DNA of 64,000 nucleotides from Acinetobacter sp. WU_MDCI_Axc73 (GCF_025562455.1 NZ_JAHPRO010000006.1:1-64000); one strand, 5' to 3'; counted from the stretch's first letter, positions 53,932 to 63,936 are shown. The notes: generated by a model not told the origin, from the letters alone. A program made the numbers and translations.

Positions 53932-56097
53932 ATGAACCGTCGTGATTTTGTACTGAATACTGCCAAGACTTTATTTGGCACTGCTGCATTATCCAGTTTT
54001 CCCTTAAGTATCCAAAAAGCACTTGCCATTGATGCCAAAGTAGAAATAGGTAGCATTCAGGATGTTAAACATGTGGTGATTTTGACGCAGGAAAACCGCT
54101 CTTTTGATAACTACTTCGGCACATTAAAGGGAGTACGCGGTTTTGGTGATCGCTTTAGCATTCCATTGAGTCAAAAGCGTAAAGTCTGGGAACAGTACGA
54201 TGCCAAGCAAAATAAAATTTTGCCTTATCATTTAGATAGTCGTTTAGGCAATGCTCAGCGTGTTTCAGGTACGCCGCATTCATGGTCAGATGGTCAGGAT
54301 GCTTGGAATCATGGGCGAATGGGGGACTGGGTGAAATTTAAAAAACCGCAATCCATGGGATACTATAAAAAACAGGAAGTTGAATTTCAGTTTGCTTTAG
54401 CCAATGCCTTTACGCTGTGTGATGCTTATCACTGTGCTATGCATGCAGGGACTAATCCTAATCGTATGTTTATCTGGACAGGCACTAATGGACCCGCAGC
54501 GGGGGTTGCTGCGGTGGTGAATGAATTTGATGGTCTGGGTACATCTTCAAGTGGTTATGAATGGACGACTTATCCTGAGCGGTTACAACAAGCAGGGGTG
54601 AGTTGGAAAGTTTATCAAAATATGCCCGATAATTTTACGGATAATCCATTGGCTGGTTTTAAGCAATATCGTCGTGCCAATGAATTATCAGGTCAACCTG
54701 TTAGTCATGATGCACCTGTTTGTCCTGCCTACGATGAAAAAATCGATGCAACCCAACCTTTATATAAAGGCATTGCCAATACCATGCCTGATGGAGGCTT
54801 TTTAGGTACATTCAAAGACGATATTGCTGCGGGTAAATTACCACAAGTGAGCTGGATTGTAGCGCCAGCAACTTATAGTGAACATCCGGGGCCATCTAGT
54901 CCAGTACAAGGCGCATGGTATATTCAGGAAGTGCTCAATGCACTTACCGCGAATCCTGAGATTTGGTCACAAACGGTGTTACTGATCAATTTTGATGAAA
55001 ATGATGGTTTCTTTGACCACGTACCCTCACCTAGTGCACCATCTAAAGATGATTCAGGCAAGATATATGGTAAAACCACATTGTCCGCTGAATCACTATC
55101 ACCAGAGTATTTTAGCCATCCTGCAGTGGCGACAGCCAAATCTCAACCTCAGCCAGATGGTCGAGTTTATGGTCCAGGAGTTCGTGTACCGATGTATGTG
55201 ATTTCACCATGGAGTCGGGGTGGGTGGGTCAATTCACAGGTATTTGACCATACGTCGATTATTCAATTTCTTGAACAGCGTTTTGGTGTGAAAGAGCCGA
55301 ATATCAGTGCTTATCGTCGTGCAATTTGTGGTGATTTAACCACGGCTTTTGATTTTAAAACCCCAAATAGCACACAGCTTCCCGAACTTGAAGGTAAAAA
55401 GGCCAGAACTGAAGCAGATGCGATTCGTCTAGCGCAGTCGTTATTGCCACAAGTCGCTGTCCCGAACCAACAGGCCTTTCCACAGCAGGAGATGGGGATT
55501 CGTCCATCCAGAGCATTACCGTATATCTTGCATACCAGTGCCAAGGTCAATCCATCGGGGCAGAGCGTACAACTTTTATTCGCCAATACTGGGAAACAGG
55601 CTGCGGTCTTTCATGTGTATGATCGTTTAAATCTGGAGGCCATTCCACGTCGTTATATGGTCGAAGCAGGCAAGCAATTGCAGGATGAATGGAGTACGCA
55701 GCAAGGTGTGTATGATCTCTGGGTGTTAGCGCCCAATGGTTTTCATCGCTCATTTGTTGGTCATCTGAATCAAGGTTTACAACAGCAAGCCTTACCAGAA
55801 ATTAGGATCTGCGTCGAAGACTGTGAAGCCAAATTATTTTTAAAAGTTCGTCATGACGGACAATCGAGTTGTAAGCTAAGGGTCAAAGCCAATGCTTATT
55901 TGCCCAATCAGCAATGGTCGATTGAAACAGCAAGCTCAGAAAAAGAATTAGCTTGGGATATGACTGAATTTGGAGGTTGGTATGATTTCACTGTTTATAT
56001 GGAAACTGATCCAAGTTTCAGTCGACGGTTTGCAGGACGTATTGAAACCCCAAAAGATTCAATTTCTGATCCGTATATGGGCTATATTGAAAATTAA
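53932..56097 (+). CDS. plc: Phosphocholine-type phospholipase C, Tat-exported
   Basis: A 721-residue exported phospholipase C of the acid-phosphatase-like superfamily. The Tat signal is MNRRDFVLNTAKTLFGTAALSSFPLSIQKALA. The catalytic domain contains VVILTQENRSFDNYFGTLKGVRGFGDR (metal/nucleophile region), HSWSDGQDAWNHG, CDAYHCAMHAGTNPNRMF, the LINFDENDGFFDHVPSP metal site, and TSIIQFLEQRFG. Two C-terminal DUF756-like repeats lie after about residue 520. It should hydrolyse phosphatidylcholine or sphingomyelin outside the cell, releasing phosphocholine. ATG 53932 (RR motif at residues 3-4) is chosen over a start at 53881. Confidence 0.93.
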   Translation: MNRRDFVLNTAKTLFGTAALSSFPLSIQKALAIDAKVEIGSIQDVKHVVILTQENRSFDNYFGTLKGVRGFGDRFSIPLSQKRKVWEQYDAKQNKILPYHLDSRLGNAQRVSGTPHSWSDGQDAWNHGRMGDWVKFKKPQSMGYYKKQEVEFQFALANAFTLCDAYHCAMHAGTNPNRMFIWTGTNGPAAGVAAVVNEFDGLGTSSSGYEWTTYPERLQQAGVSWKVYQNMPDNFTDNPLAGFKQYRRANELSGQPVSHDAPVCPAYDEKIDATQPLYKGIANTMPDGGFLGTFKDDIAAGKLPQVSWIVAPATYSEHPGPSSPVQGAWYIQEVLNALTANPEIWSQTVLLINFDENDGFFDHVPSPSAPSKDDSGKIYGKTTLSAESLSPEYFSHPAVATAKSQPQPDGRVYGPGVRVPMYVISPWSRGGWVNSQVFDHTSIIQFLEQRFGVKEPNISAYRRAICGDLTTAFDFKTPNSTQLPELEGKKARTEADAIRLAQSLLPQVAVPNQQAFPQQEMGIRPSRALPYILHTSAKVNPSGQSVQLLFANTGKQAAVFHVYDRLNLEAIPRRYMVEAGKQLQDEWSTQQGVYDLWVLAPNGFHRSFVGHLNQGLQQQALPEIRICVEDCEAKLFLKVRHDGQSSCKLRVKANAYLPNQQWSIETASSEKELAWDMTEFGGWYDFTVYMETDPSFSRRFAGRIETPKDSISDPYMGYIEN

Positions 56098-56118
56098 TTG
56101 CATTAAAATCTAATGCAG

Positions 56119-56147
56119 AAAAAGGATGTCATCAGGCATCCTTTTTA
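56119..56147 (+). terminator. Rho-independent terminator after plc
   Basis: Perfect 10-bp stem AAAAAGGATG / CATCCTTTTT with an eight-base loop, 22 bases after the stop. Confidence 0.88.
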
Positions 56148-56280
56148 CATAAACGTCAACGATTTCACAAATGATAACTTTTTACATCTAGCTTAAAACA
56201 AAGCCTGCTCAAGTTTATCATCATTAAATTTTAAAGTAGAAAATAATTTTTATAGTTTTATGAGATAGGGAAAAATCTAT

Positions 56281-56484
56281 ATGCTACAAGGTTTTATTGT
56301 ACTGTTTGCGATTGTTACATTTACAATTATGGCCTGTGATCCACGACCAAATGAGACCTTAGGTCATCCATCCGCATGGCAGGCTCAGGCCAAAACCTCA
56401 GAAGTTTTGACCCAGCCTAAGCAGGCGACCAAGATCGAAAATCAAACCACAAAAACAAATAATATTGAAACTGAGCAAACTTAA
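56281..56484 (+). CDS. Small putative lipoprotein, 67 residues
   Basis: A 67-residue product with a hydrophobic N-terminus ([17 protein letters not shown]) whose IMAC can serve as a lipobox (Cys at residue 19), followed by a hydrophilic Gln/Thr/Lys-rich tail with no recognisable domain. A GATAGGG stretch lies upstream of the ATG. Its stop overlaps the nadC stop region (convergent). It is probably a real but uncharacterised lipoprotein; codon use and length cannot prove it. Confidence 0.5.
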   Translation: MLQGFIVLFAIVTFTIMACDPRPNETLGHPSAWQAQAKTSEVLTQPKQATKIENQTTKTNNIETEQT

Positions 56485-57326
56485 GCATTAAACCGCATAG
56501 AAAGATCAACAGCGGTAACATCTTTGGTGAGTACACCCATCGAAATATAATCTACTCCTGTGCTCGCAACTTCACGTAGATTATCCAATGTGATATTGCC
56601 AGAAGCTTCCAGTTTACAACGCCCAGCGACGTGTTGAACCGCATCGATCATTTGTTGTTGGCTGAAATTATCCAGCATGACAATATCCGCGCCAGCTTCA
56701 AGTGCCTGATTGAGTTCATCCCAAGTTTCAACTTCAACTTCAACAGGTTTATTGGGTGCGATGTGATGCGCTTGAGCAATGGCTTGGGCAATACCCCCTG
56801 CGGCCATAATATGATTTTCTTTAATTAAAAAAGCATCAAACAAACCTAAACGGTGGTTTTGACCACCGCCAATTGCCACAGCATATTTCTGTGCTATGCG
56901 TAGACCCGGTAAGGTTTTACGCGTATCCAATAGCTTAGTCTGGGTGCCTTGTAGCTGTTTTACATAATGAGCCACCTTCGTCGCAACCGCAGATAAAGTC
57001 TGGACAAAATTCAAGGCAGGACGTTCCACCGTTAACAAGCTACGTGCTGAACCTGTTAATTTTAAAAATGCTTCGCCTGCACCCACAGATTCGCCGTCTT
57101 GTTTTAACCAGATAATTTCTACACGAGGATCATATTGAGAAATCAATGCATCGACCCATGGACGACCAGCCAGAATCATATCTTCACGGCTAATAATGGT
57201 TGCTGTCGCGTGTTCATTTTCTGGTGTTAGTAAAGCAGTAATATCACCATCCCCAATATCTTCAGCCAGTGCTTGTTGTACGTTAATTTGAATCGATTGT
57301 TCTAGCAAAGATTGAGGAATGCTCAT
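56481..57326 (-). CDS. nadC: Nicotinate-nucleotide pyrophosphorylase (quinolinate phosphoribosyltransferase)
   Basis: A 281-residue enzyme converting quinolinate and PRPP to nicotinate mononucleotide in NAD synthesis. Seen are [31 protein letters not shown], the [39 protein letters not shown] substrate-binding block, [15 protein letters not shown], and [10 protein letters not shown]. All key Arg/Lys/His residues of the family are visible. It is a single gene divergent from ampD. Confidence 0.97.
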   Translation of the reverse strand: MSIPQSLLEQSIQINVQQALAEDIGDGDITALLTPENEHATATIISREDMILAGRPWVDALISQYDPRVEIIWLKQDGESVGAGEAFLKLTGSARSLLTVERPALNFVQTLSAVATKVAHYVKQLQGTQTKLLDTRKTLPGLRIAQKYAVAIGGGQNHRLGLFDAFLIKENHIMAAGGIAQAIAQAHHIAPNKPVEVEVETWDELNQALEAGADIVMLDNFSQQQMIDAVQHVAGRCKLEASGNITLDNLREVASTGVDYISMGVLTKDVTAVDLSMRFNA

Positions 57327-57487
57327 ACTTGATACCCAGTATTAACCCAGAAAATTGAGCAATATATTAGCATTGTCCCTGTAAAAATTCATAAACGATT
57401 GTCATAAATATGCCTCATGAACAGTTTTAATTTTTGAGGACTCGATTACACTAGGAGTATTCAAAAACAAATGGGATCATCCTAACC

Positions 57488-58084
57488 ATGCCATTAAGCA
57501 CGACCTATCGAGTTGAACATGGGCAGTTGGTGGGTGCCAGACAAATCGCTTCTCCAAATTATAATCAGCGCCCTGAATCTACAGAAATTCAACTGATCGT
57601 GGTGCATAATATTAGTTTGCCACCGTCTCAGTTTGGTGGTGGTTATATCGAGCAGTTTTTTCAAAATCAATTGGACTGGTCTGTTCATCCATATTTTCAA
57701 ACGATTGAGGGGATGCAGGTCTCAGCGCATCTGTTGATTCTAAGAACAGGTGAGGTGATCCAGTTTGTTAATTTTCATGATCGTGCTTGGCATGCGGGTC
57801 GATCCAGTTATCTGGCGCAAGTTGAATGTAATGATTATTCGATAGGCATAGAGCTTGAAGGAAGTGATGACTTGGCTTTTGAAGATATACAATATCAAGT
57901 ATTAGCGGAGATCACCGCTGTTTTGCAAGCCACTTACCCTAAAATTCAGCAGCATATTGCGGGACATTCAGATATTGCGCGCGGTCGTAAGACTGATCCT
58001 GGACCCTTTTTTCAATGGATTTACTTCAGAAAATTATTAAATGAAAAAAATATCCTTACCAGACATCATTTCACAACGAAATAA
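57488..58084 (+). CDS. ampD: 1,6-anhydro-N-acetylmuramyl-L-alanine amidase AmpD
   Basis: A 198-residue zinc amidase that removes the peptide from anhydro-muropeptides during cell-wall recycling, thereby affecting AmpC induction where AmpR is present. Zinc and catalytic residues are in LIVVHNISLPP (His), RAWHAGRSSY (His), SIGIELEGSDD (Glu) and GHSDIARGRKTDPGPFFQW (Asp after the Lys). No signal peptide, so it is cytoplasmic AmpD and not AmpDh. It is followed closely by murJ. Confidence 0.95.
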   Translation: MPLSTTYRVEHGQLVGARQIASPNYNQRPESTEIQLIVVHNISLPPSQFGGGYIEQFFQNQLDWSVHPYFQTIEGMQVSAHLLILRTGEVIQFVNFHDRAWHAGRSSYLAQVECNDYSIGIELEGSDDLAFEDIQYQVLAEITAVLQATYPKIQQHIAGHSDIARGRKTDPGPFFQWIYFRKLLNEKNILTRHHFTTK

Positions 58085-58136
58085 ATTTTTACTTTCATTA
58101 CAATATCGGCTTTGTATTTAGCCGTGGGTGGATGCG

Positions 58137-59681
58137 ATGGCATTATGGCGATCAACCTTTATTGTCAGTGCAATGACGATGTTGTCTCGTGTACTGGGAC
58201 TGGTTCGAGATATGGTCTTGCTCAATGTGTTTGGTGCGGGAAAAGATTTCGATACCTTTGTGGTTGCCTTTCGTATTCCTAACTTCTTTCGGCGGCTGTT
58301 TGCCGAAGGTGCATTTTCGCAGGCCTTTATTCCAGTCTTAACTGAATATAAGACAGGGCGCGCCCATGCCGAAGTTCAGATTTTGATTAGTCGAGTCTTT
58401 GGTTGCTTACTTTTGGTCATGAGTTTATTGACCTTAGTGGCGATGATTATCGCACCTGTCATCATTTATGCTTATGCGCCCGGTTTTCATCATGATCCTG
58501 AAAAATTTGATCAGGCGGTGAGTCTATTTCGTCTGACCATTCCATATCTGATGTTTATGTCGTTGACCGCTTTTGCCAGTAGTATTTTAAATAGCTATGG
58601 TTCGTTTGCCTCACCTGCATTTTCTCCCGTGTTACTCAATCTCGCCATGATCGCAGGAGCATGGTGGTTGACGCCGTATATGCAACAACCGATTATGGCT
58701 TTGGGTTGGGCCGTATTGGGCGCGGGTATTTTACAGCTTGCGGTGCAGATTCCTGAACTATGGCGTAAAAAACTGCTCATTCCACCCAAAATTGACTTTA
58801 AACATGAAGGGGTAGAACGCATCATGAAATTGATGTTGCCTGCCTTGTTTGGTGTATCGGTCACTCAGATCAATTTATTACTCAATACCATCTGGGCATC
58901 CTTTATGCAGGATGGTTCAGTGTCATGGCTGTATAGTGCGGAACGGATGACCGAATTACCGCTCGGTCTCATTGGTGTGGCGATTGGTACGGTAATTTTA
59001 CCTTCACTTTCAACACGACATGCAGAACAGGATCAGGCTAAATTTCGCGGCATGCTAGATTGGGCGGCACGTGTCATTGTCTTGGTGGGATTACCTGCCA
59101 GTATTGCGCTCTTCATGTTATCTACCCCGATTATTCAGGCATTGTTCCAGCGTGGCGAATTTGATCTACGGGATACCCAGATGACCGCTCTGGCATTGCA
59201 GTGTATGAGCGGTGGTGTGATTGCGTTTATGTTGATTAAAGTCTTTGCCCCAGGTTTTTATGCGCAGCAGGATACCAAGACACCCGTGCGTGTTGGGTTG
59301 ATGGCCGTGGCTGCCAATGCGATTATAAACGTGGTGTTGATTGGCTTTTTTAAATTAATCAATTGGCATGCCGAGCATATGGCATTGGCATTGGCTTCAT
59401 CTGGTTCGGCATTGGTGAATGCAGGATTACTCTATTTTTATCTGCATAAACGCAATATTTTTCGATTTGGTGGGCATTGGAAAAAACTGGCAGTTCAATA
59501 TGCCATTGCCAATATTGCGATGATTGCTGCATTATGGCTTGGTTTGCACTGGTATGATGGTCAGTCGTCACAGTGGATACGGATTATTGAAGTGGCTGCT
59601 TTATGTGTATTGGGCGTGATTGCTTATGGTGTTGCACTGTTAGCCACAGGATTTCGACCACGCGACTTACGCCATGAGTGA
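58137..59681 (+). CDS. murJ: Lipid II flippase MurJ (MviN)
   Basis: A 514-residue, 14-helix membrane protein of the MOP superfamily that flips lipid II to the periplasm. Family signatures are MTMLSRVLGLVRDMVLLNVFGAGKDFDTFVVAFRIPNFFRRLFAEGAFSQAFIPVL at the N-terminus and LPLGLIGVAIGTVILPSLSTRHAEQDQ near residue 280, with the KVFAPGFYAQQDTKTPVRVG segment. ATG 58137 (MALWRS) is favoured over a GTG at 58128. It is 53 bp downstream of ampD and has its own terminator. It is often adjacent to the capsule locus in Acinetobacter. Confidence 0.96.
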   Translation: MALWRSTFIVSAMTMLSRVLGLVRDMVLLNVFGAGKDFDTFVVAFRIPNFFRRLFAEGAFSQAFIPVLTEYKTGRAHAEVQILISRVFGCLLLVMSLLTLVAMIIAPVIIYAYAPGFHHDPEKFDQAVSLFRLTIPYLMFMSLTAFASSILNSYGSFASPAFSPVLLNLAMIAGAWWLTPYMQQPIMALGWAVLGAGILQLAVQIPELWRKKLLIPPKIDFKHEGVERIMKLMLPALFGVSVTQINLLLNTIWASFMQDGSVSWLYSAERMTELPLGLIGVAIGTVILPSLSTRHAEQDQAKFRGMLDWAARVIVLVGLPASIALFMLSTPIIQALFQRGEFDLRDTQMTALALQCMSGGVIAFMLIKVFAPGFYAQQDTKTPVRVGLMAVAANAIINVVLIGFFKLINWHAEHMALALASSGSALVNAGLLYFYLHKRNIFRFGGHWKKLAVQYAIANIAMIAALWLGLHWYDGQSSQWIRIIEVAALCVLGVIAYGVALLATGFRPRDLRHE

Positions 59682-59742
59682 TAAGGTCTACTAAATTGAA
59701 CTTGATGTTTTTGCTGTCATGAAATCTTTAATAGAGAATAAA

Positions 59743-59775
59743 AAAGCACAGCCCAAATCTGACTGTGCTTTAAGT
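59743..59775 (+). terminator. Terminator between murJ and fklB
   Basis: Perfect 9-bp stem AAAGCACAG / CTGTGCTTT with an 11-base loop lies between convergent genes. A-rich sequence on its left side would give a T-tract for the leftward fklB transcript, so it can act in both directions. Confidence 0.75.
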
Positions 59776-59817
59776 AAAAAAGGATTGTATGCTTTTTGAG
59801 ATCGCATAGATCATAAA

Positions 59818-60507
59818 TTAGGGTAAAACTTGTAGCAGTTCAATATCAAAAATTAAAACGCTGTTGGGACCAATCGCATCGCCCGAACCGACATCACCAT
59901 AGGCTAGATTTGCTGGAATAAAGAAGCGCGTTTTTCCGCCTTCTTTCATAGTTTGTACGCCTTCTGTCCAGCCTTGAATGACTTGACTGAGCTGAAATTC
60001 AACAGGATGATTACGTGCGATCGAGCTATCAAATACGGTACCGTCCAGTAAGCGACCTTCATAATTCACTTTAACTTTTGAATTTGCTTTTGGCGATTTG
60101 CCAGTACCCGCTTGAAGTACTTGATATTGTAAACCTGATTTAGTGGTGATGACCCCTGATTTTTTAGCATTTTCAGTTAAAAAAGTCTGGCCTTGTTTTT
60201 GATTGTCTTGTGCTAATTTTTGAAATTCGATCAGTTGTTTGGATTCAACCTGTTTTTTATATTGACTTAGGGCTTTAGCCATATCCTCATCGCTTAAAGA
60301 AGAGGCTTTGCCTGTAGAACCTTCTTTTAAACCTTGAATAAACGTTTCTAAATTTAAATCTTTTAGCGTATCTGCATTGGTACGTCCCATGACATAACCA
60401 TAGCTATAACCCAATTGGTCTTTTTGTGGGCTTTTTGATGTGACAGGAGCAGCAAAACTGGTCACCGTCATGCTAAGTAATAAGAGTGCTAAACTGGTTT
60501 TTTTCAT
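59818..60507 (-). CDS. fklB: FKBP-type peptidyl-prolyl cis-trans isomerase, exported (FklB)
   Basis: A 229-residue periplasmic prolyl isomerase. A signal peptide (KKTSLALLLLSMTVTSFA, cleavage before APV) is followed by an FKBP_N dimerisation helix region (residues 30-115, LGYSYGYVMGR to FLTENAKKSGVITTKSGLQYQVL) and a C-terminal FKBP domain with VKVNYEGRLLDGTVFDSS, VIQGWTEGVQTMKEGGKTRFFIP and LAYGD. It is a close paralogue of the next gene and lies at the edge of the capsule locus. A MITE-like element separates the two. Confidence 0.9.
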   Translation of the reverse strand: MKKTSLALLLLSMTVTSFAAPVTSKSPQKDQLGYSYGYVMGRTNADTLKDLNLETFIQGLKEGSTGKASSLSDEDMAKALSQYKKQVESKQLIEFQKLAQDNQKQGQTFLTENAKKSGVITTKSGLQYQVLQAGTGKSPKANSKVKVNYEGRLLDGTVFDSSIARNHPVEFQLSQVIQGWTEGVQTMKEGGKTRFFIPANLAYGDVGSGDAIGPNSVLIFDIELLQVLP

Positions 60508-60538
60508 TGTGCTTCCTAAAATAAAAGAGGAGAGTATT

Positions 60539-60808
60539 CAGGGTCTGTTGACACTTCAGCCATGCCTTGCGTTATTCGCTAAAACAACTCAAACGAGGCA
60601 TGAAACGCAGGCAATGGCATCTCCCTTGTCAAGTTTCATAACGAATTTTGAGGCAGTTTTAGCTATAACCCTGCGGGACAGGGACATTTTTTGCCGTTAC
60701 TGCGTTATGCCTTATTCATTTAGAATGACTAAATTTCATAAGTCATGCCTTGTACCGTCTAAAAAATGTCCTCTGTCGCACGCATCTGTGAAATGTCAAC
60801 AGACCCTG
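60539..60808. mobile_element. 270-bp MITE-like element
   Basis: Terminal inverted repeats of about 20 bp (CAGGGTCTGTTGACA perfect at both ends, 19 of 20 over the first twenty) enclose 230 bp with no transposase. The element fills the gap between the two FKBP genes. An open frame running across it is not credible. Clear target-site duplications are not visible. The ends resemble those of IS5-type elements, but I cannot name the parent. It separates fkpA from fklB and could change their co-expression. Confidence 0.75.
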
Positions 60809-60825
60809 CTCTCCTTCCTTACGAA

Positions 60826-61533
60826 TTATTTAACTTCTAACAGTTCTACATCAAAAATTAAAGTGCTATTTGGTGGAATCATACCCGGCACACCTTGTTC
60901 ACCATAGGCCAGTTGCGCAGGAATATAGAAAGTTGCCTTTCCACCTTCTTTTAGGAGTTGTAAACCTTCTGTCCAGCCAGGAATGACTTTATTCAGTGGA
61001 AACTCGACAGGTTCACCACGATCATAAGAGCTGTCAAACACTTTACCATCGGTCAATTGACCTTTGTAATGGACTTTTACCACAGACGTTGCAGTTGGTT
61101 GTTTGCCTGTACCTTGTTTAATAATCTTATACTGTAGACCTGAAGCAGTAGTTTTTACACCTTCTTTATGCGCATTTTCAGTTAAGAAATTGGCATTGGA
61201 TGATTCAGTTTTCTTGGCATCTTCCAGTTGTTTTTGTTGCATTTGTTGTTGAAACTCTACATATGCAGCTTGAAGTTCCTGTTCGGTATATGCCGCAGGT
61301 TTCTTGTCGTGTCCATCACGGATACCGCTGACAAATGCATTGACATCAAGTTCTGGTGGGGTTTGATGGGCAACTTCATAGCCCAGTGCATAGCTGATTT
61401 TTTTTACAGGCGAGGCATTCTTGTCTGCCTTTGAACCAACCTCTGCCACTGGATGTTGAGATGCATAGTAAACGGGAATAAGTGCAGCACCGCCTAAAAT
61501 TACAGCGACAGCAATGGGTAAGGCTTTACTCAT
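60826..61533 (-). CDS. fkpA: FKBP-type peptidyl-prolyl cis-trans isomerase, exported (FkpA)
   Basis: A 235-residue paralogue of fklB. It begins with a hydrophobic segment (SKALPIAVAVILGGAALIPVYYA) that acts as signal or membrane anchor. The FKBP_N helical region (SYALGYEVAHQTPPELDVNAFVSGIRDG to GVKTTASGLQYKII) and the FKBP domain (VKVHYKGQLTDGKVFDSS, VIPGWTEGLQLLKEGGKATFYIP, LAYGEQGVPGMIPPNSTLIFDVELLEV) follow. In Acinetobacter this gene marks the left border of the capsule locus next to wzc. It is transcribed leftward with its own upstream region (61534-61670). Confidence 0.9.
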   Translation of the reverse strand: MSKALPIAVAVILGGAALIPVYYASQHPVAEVGSKADKNASPVKKISYALGYEVAHQTPPELDVNAFVSGIRDGHDKKPAAYTEQELQAAYVEFQQQMQQKQLEDAKKTESSNANFLTENAHKEGVKTTASGLQYKIIKQGTGKQPTATSVVKVHYKGQLTDGKVFDSSYDRGEPVEFPLNKVIPGWTEGLQLLKEGGKATFYIPAQLAYGEQGVPGMIPPNSTLIFDVELLEVK

Positions 61534-61670
61534 GAGTGTTCCAAATGTTGTTTATTTAACCAAATATCAATCGCATGCAATCTTAGCATGGCTACCTTAA
61601 GCATATCCTGTTTAATAAAAAAAATAACAGGATTTTTATCTAATTTCACACCAATCCTGAATTCTGCATA

Positions 61671-61700
61671 AAAAAATCGAACCCGTAGATTCGATTTTTT
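61671..61700 (-). terminator. Terminator of the wzc transcript
   Basis: Perfect 11-bp stem AAAAAATCGAA / TTCGATTTTTT with an eight-base loop, 23 bases after the wzc stop on the leftward strand. Flanking A/T runs allow bidirectional use. Confidence 0.85.
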
Positions 61701-61723
61701 AACGATACAGAGCTTAAGAATGA

Positions 61724-63916
61724 TTAATCATCTTTGGCCGCTTTATAGGCATAAGCATAGTTATAGCCATAACTACCGCTAGCCGAACGCTGAATATCAT
61801 TAAGAATAAAGCCATTCACTTTGGTTCCAGCCTGCTCGAAACGATTGAGCGTTAATTCAAGCTCTTTCATTTGCGTCTTGGCATGACGCGCCACAATCAG
61901 ATTTACGCCAGTATATTGTGAAATAATAATACCATCTGTGACCGCAAGTACTGGCGGTGTATCCAGAATAATATGATCATAGTGCTGAGAAAGTTCTTGC
62001 AATAAAGTTTGGAACTTTTGAGAACTGAGTAGCTCAGAGGGATTCGACGGACTCTTACCACGACTGATAAAGCTTAAATTTGGCACTTCAGTTGAATGCA
62101 TTATTTGCGTCAAAGAAGCTTGATCGGTTAATAATTCGGTAAGACCAGGTTGAGTCTCCAGATTAAAATATTTATGCAAATAACCACGACGTAAATCGGC
62201 ATCAATCAGTAAGACTTTTTTGTCACTTTGAGCAAAAATCGTTGCCAAGTTGGTCGAGATAAAGGACTTACCAACTTCTGGCGCAGGACCACTGATCATA
62301 ATGATATTATTTTTGGCTCCTGAAAGCGCGAAATGAATCGCAGTACGAATACTACGTAAGCTTTCAATGGCAACATCATCACTATGTTTAACTGCAAGAA
62401 TAGGAATATTCTTTTTCTTTTTCAAAACAGCCAAACGGTTTTCTTGTACTGGAGAACGAGGCACAGTAGCGTATACAGGAAGTTCCAGTTCGTTCTCGAT
62501 TTGGGCAGAATCTTTAATACCTGTCCGTAACATATTACGGGTTAAAGCAATCAGTACCCCAATAAAACCACCGACAAAAATAGACAGAATCAGAACGATC
62601 AGCTTTTTCGGTTTAATCGGTTTAATCGGCTCAACCGCATTATCGATAATACGTACATTACCAATTTCACCCGCCTCAGAAATTTTAAGTTGCTGATAAC
62701 TATTAAGTAAATTCGTATAAAGTTCAGTATTGACCTTGACGTCACGATATAACTGTAAATATAAGCGTTGTAGTTCTGGTAAACGTTTCAGGGTTCCATT
62801 CAGTTCACCCAGTTTTTTATTAACGGTCGCCACCTGCGCATTAATTTCGGCCATTAATGGATGGTCAGGTGTGTATTTTGCGGCCAGCTCAGCTTGTTTC
62901 TGTTGTAATTCAATTCGCATGGTTTCAAGTTGAATATTTTGCTTAAGCAATAATTCTGATTCTTGAGTGACATCAACGGTATTATGTTGTTCACGGAATT
63001 GGTTGAATTTCTTTTCAGAATCTTCCAATTGTTTGCGTAATTCAGGTAACTGTTTATCCAGGAAACTCAAAGTTTGTTTAGATTCTAAGGACTTTCTTTC
63101 AATATTTTGCGCATGATAAACCGCTAAAATATTATTCAGAACTTGAGTAATTTCTTCCTGATCTTGTCCTTGATAGGTGAGGCCGAGGACACCCGTCATC
63201 TTGCCTCTTTCTGCCACACTATATTGATCAGTTAAATTTTTAACGGCAGTTGGCAACGCAAATTTGGTGATTTTAAATTCTTGCTTAAATGCTGTGGCGC
63301 TATTAATTCGAATTTGCCATTGACCTTTTTTGGTGGTTAAAACATTGTCCTGATTTAAACGGCCTTCAGCAACAACATCATCCTTATAACTTAAGCTAAA
63401 TTGATTTTGTTTAAATTGAAGCGTTAATGGTTTATCCAGAAAATAGTGTGGAACGTCAAATTTTTCAACAAAAAAAGACTGTCCATTTTCTTTAAATAAA
63501 ACCCCCGATTGGGAATATTCCAGTTTGCGTTTTGATTCTGAAATCAGACGATTGAATACGGTATCGTTGGTATCTTTAATTTGGATATTCAGATTTAAGT
63601 TTTGAATCACTTGGCCAAGAACCAGTCGGGAATTCAAGATTTCCCGTTCAGCATCGGCTGGTGATTTTTGTCCACCCACGGCACCCGCGACACTACTGAG
63701 CTCGCCTAGTAACGCAGCTGACGCAGCACTTTTACTGTCTTCGACCTGTACCAAAGCGTCTACGGAGTAAGTTTCAGGTGTTACACGAATATAAAGTAAA
63801 GCGCAAATCAAGCTTAAAATAATGCATAGCGTGATAATTTTCCACTGTGCGATTAAAGTAAAAAATAGCTCTTTTAAATCAATGGTGTCTTCAGTTGTTG
63901 TTGAATTTTGGCTCAT
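61724..63916 (-). CDS. wzc: Capsule polysaccharide co-polymerase and tyrosine autokinase Wzc
   Basis: A 730-residue inner-membrane protein controlling capsule chain length and export with Wza and Wzb. It has an N-terminal Wzz domain with a first membrane helix (about residues 30-48), a periplasmic coiled-coil region (about 260-400), a second helix near 440-460 and a C-terminal bacterial tyrosine kinase. The kinase shows Walker A GPAPEVGKSF, Walker A' VLLIDADLRRG and Walker B HIILDTPPVL. The tail is a Tyr cluster (SYGYNYAYAYKAAKDD) for autophosphorylation. The start at 63916 (MSQNST) gives the usual N-terminus. Confidence 0.96.
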   Translation of the reverse strand: MSQNSTTTEDTIDLKELFFTLIAQWKIITLCIILSLICALLYIRVTPETYSVDALVQVEDSKSAASAALLGELSSVAGAVGGQKSPADAEREILNSRLVLGQVIQNLNLNIQIKDTNDTVFNRLISESKRKLEYSQSGVLFKENGQSFFVEKFDVPHYFLDKPLTLQFKQNQFSLSYKDDVVAEGRLNQDNVLTTKKGQWQIRINSATAFKQEFKITKFALPTAVKNLTDQYSVAERGKMTGVLGLTYQGQDQEEITQVLNNILAVYHAQNIERKSLESKQTLSFLDKQLPELRKQLEDSEKKFNQFREQHNTVDVTQESELLLKQNIQLETMRIELQQKQAELAAKYTPDHPLMAEINAQVATVNKKLGELNGTLKRLPELQRLYLQLYRDVKVNTELYTNLLNSYQQLKISEAGEIGNVRIIDNAVEPIKPIKPKKLIVLILSIFVGGFIGVLIALTRNMLRTGIKDSAQIENELELPVYATVPRSPVQENRLAVLKKKKNIPILAVKHSDDVAIESLRSIRTAIHFALSGAKNNIIMISGPAPEVGKSFISTNLATIFAQSDKKVLLIDADLRRGYLHKYFNLETQPGLTELLTDQASLTQIMHSTEVPNLSFISRGKSPSNPSELLSSQKFQTLLQELSQHYDHIILDTPPVLAVTDGIIISQYTGVNLIVARHAKTQMKELELTLNRFEQAGTKVNGFILNDIQRSASGSYGYNYAYAYKAAKDD

Positions 63917-63936
63917 GGGTATGCAACTACTTAAAA

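Noticed and set aside
60440..60907. A 155-codon open frame on the + strand between and over the FKBP genes
   Set aside because: It runs antisense into both FKBP genes and through the MITE-like element, and its product shows no plausible domain or ribosome site.
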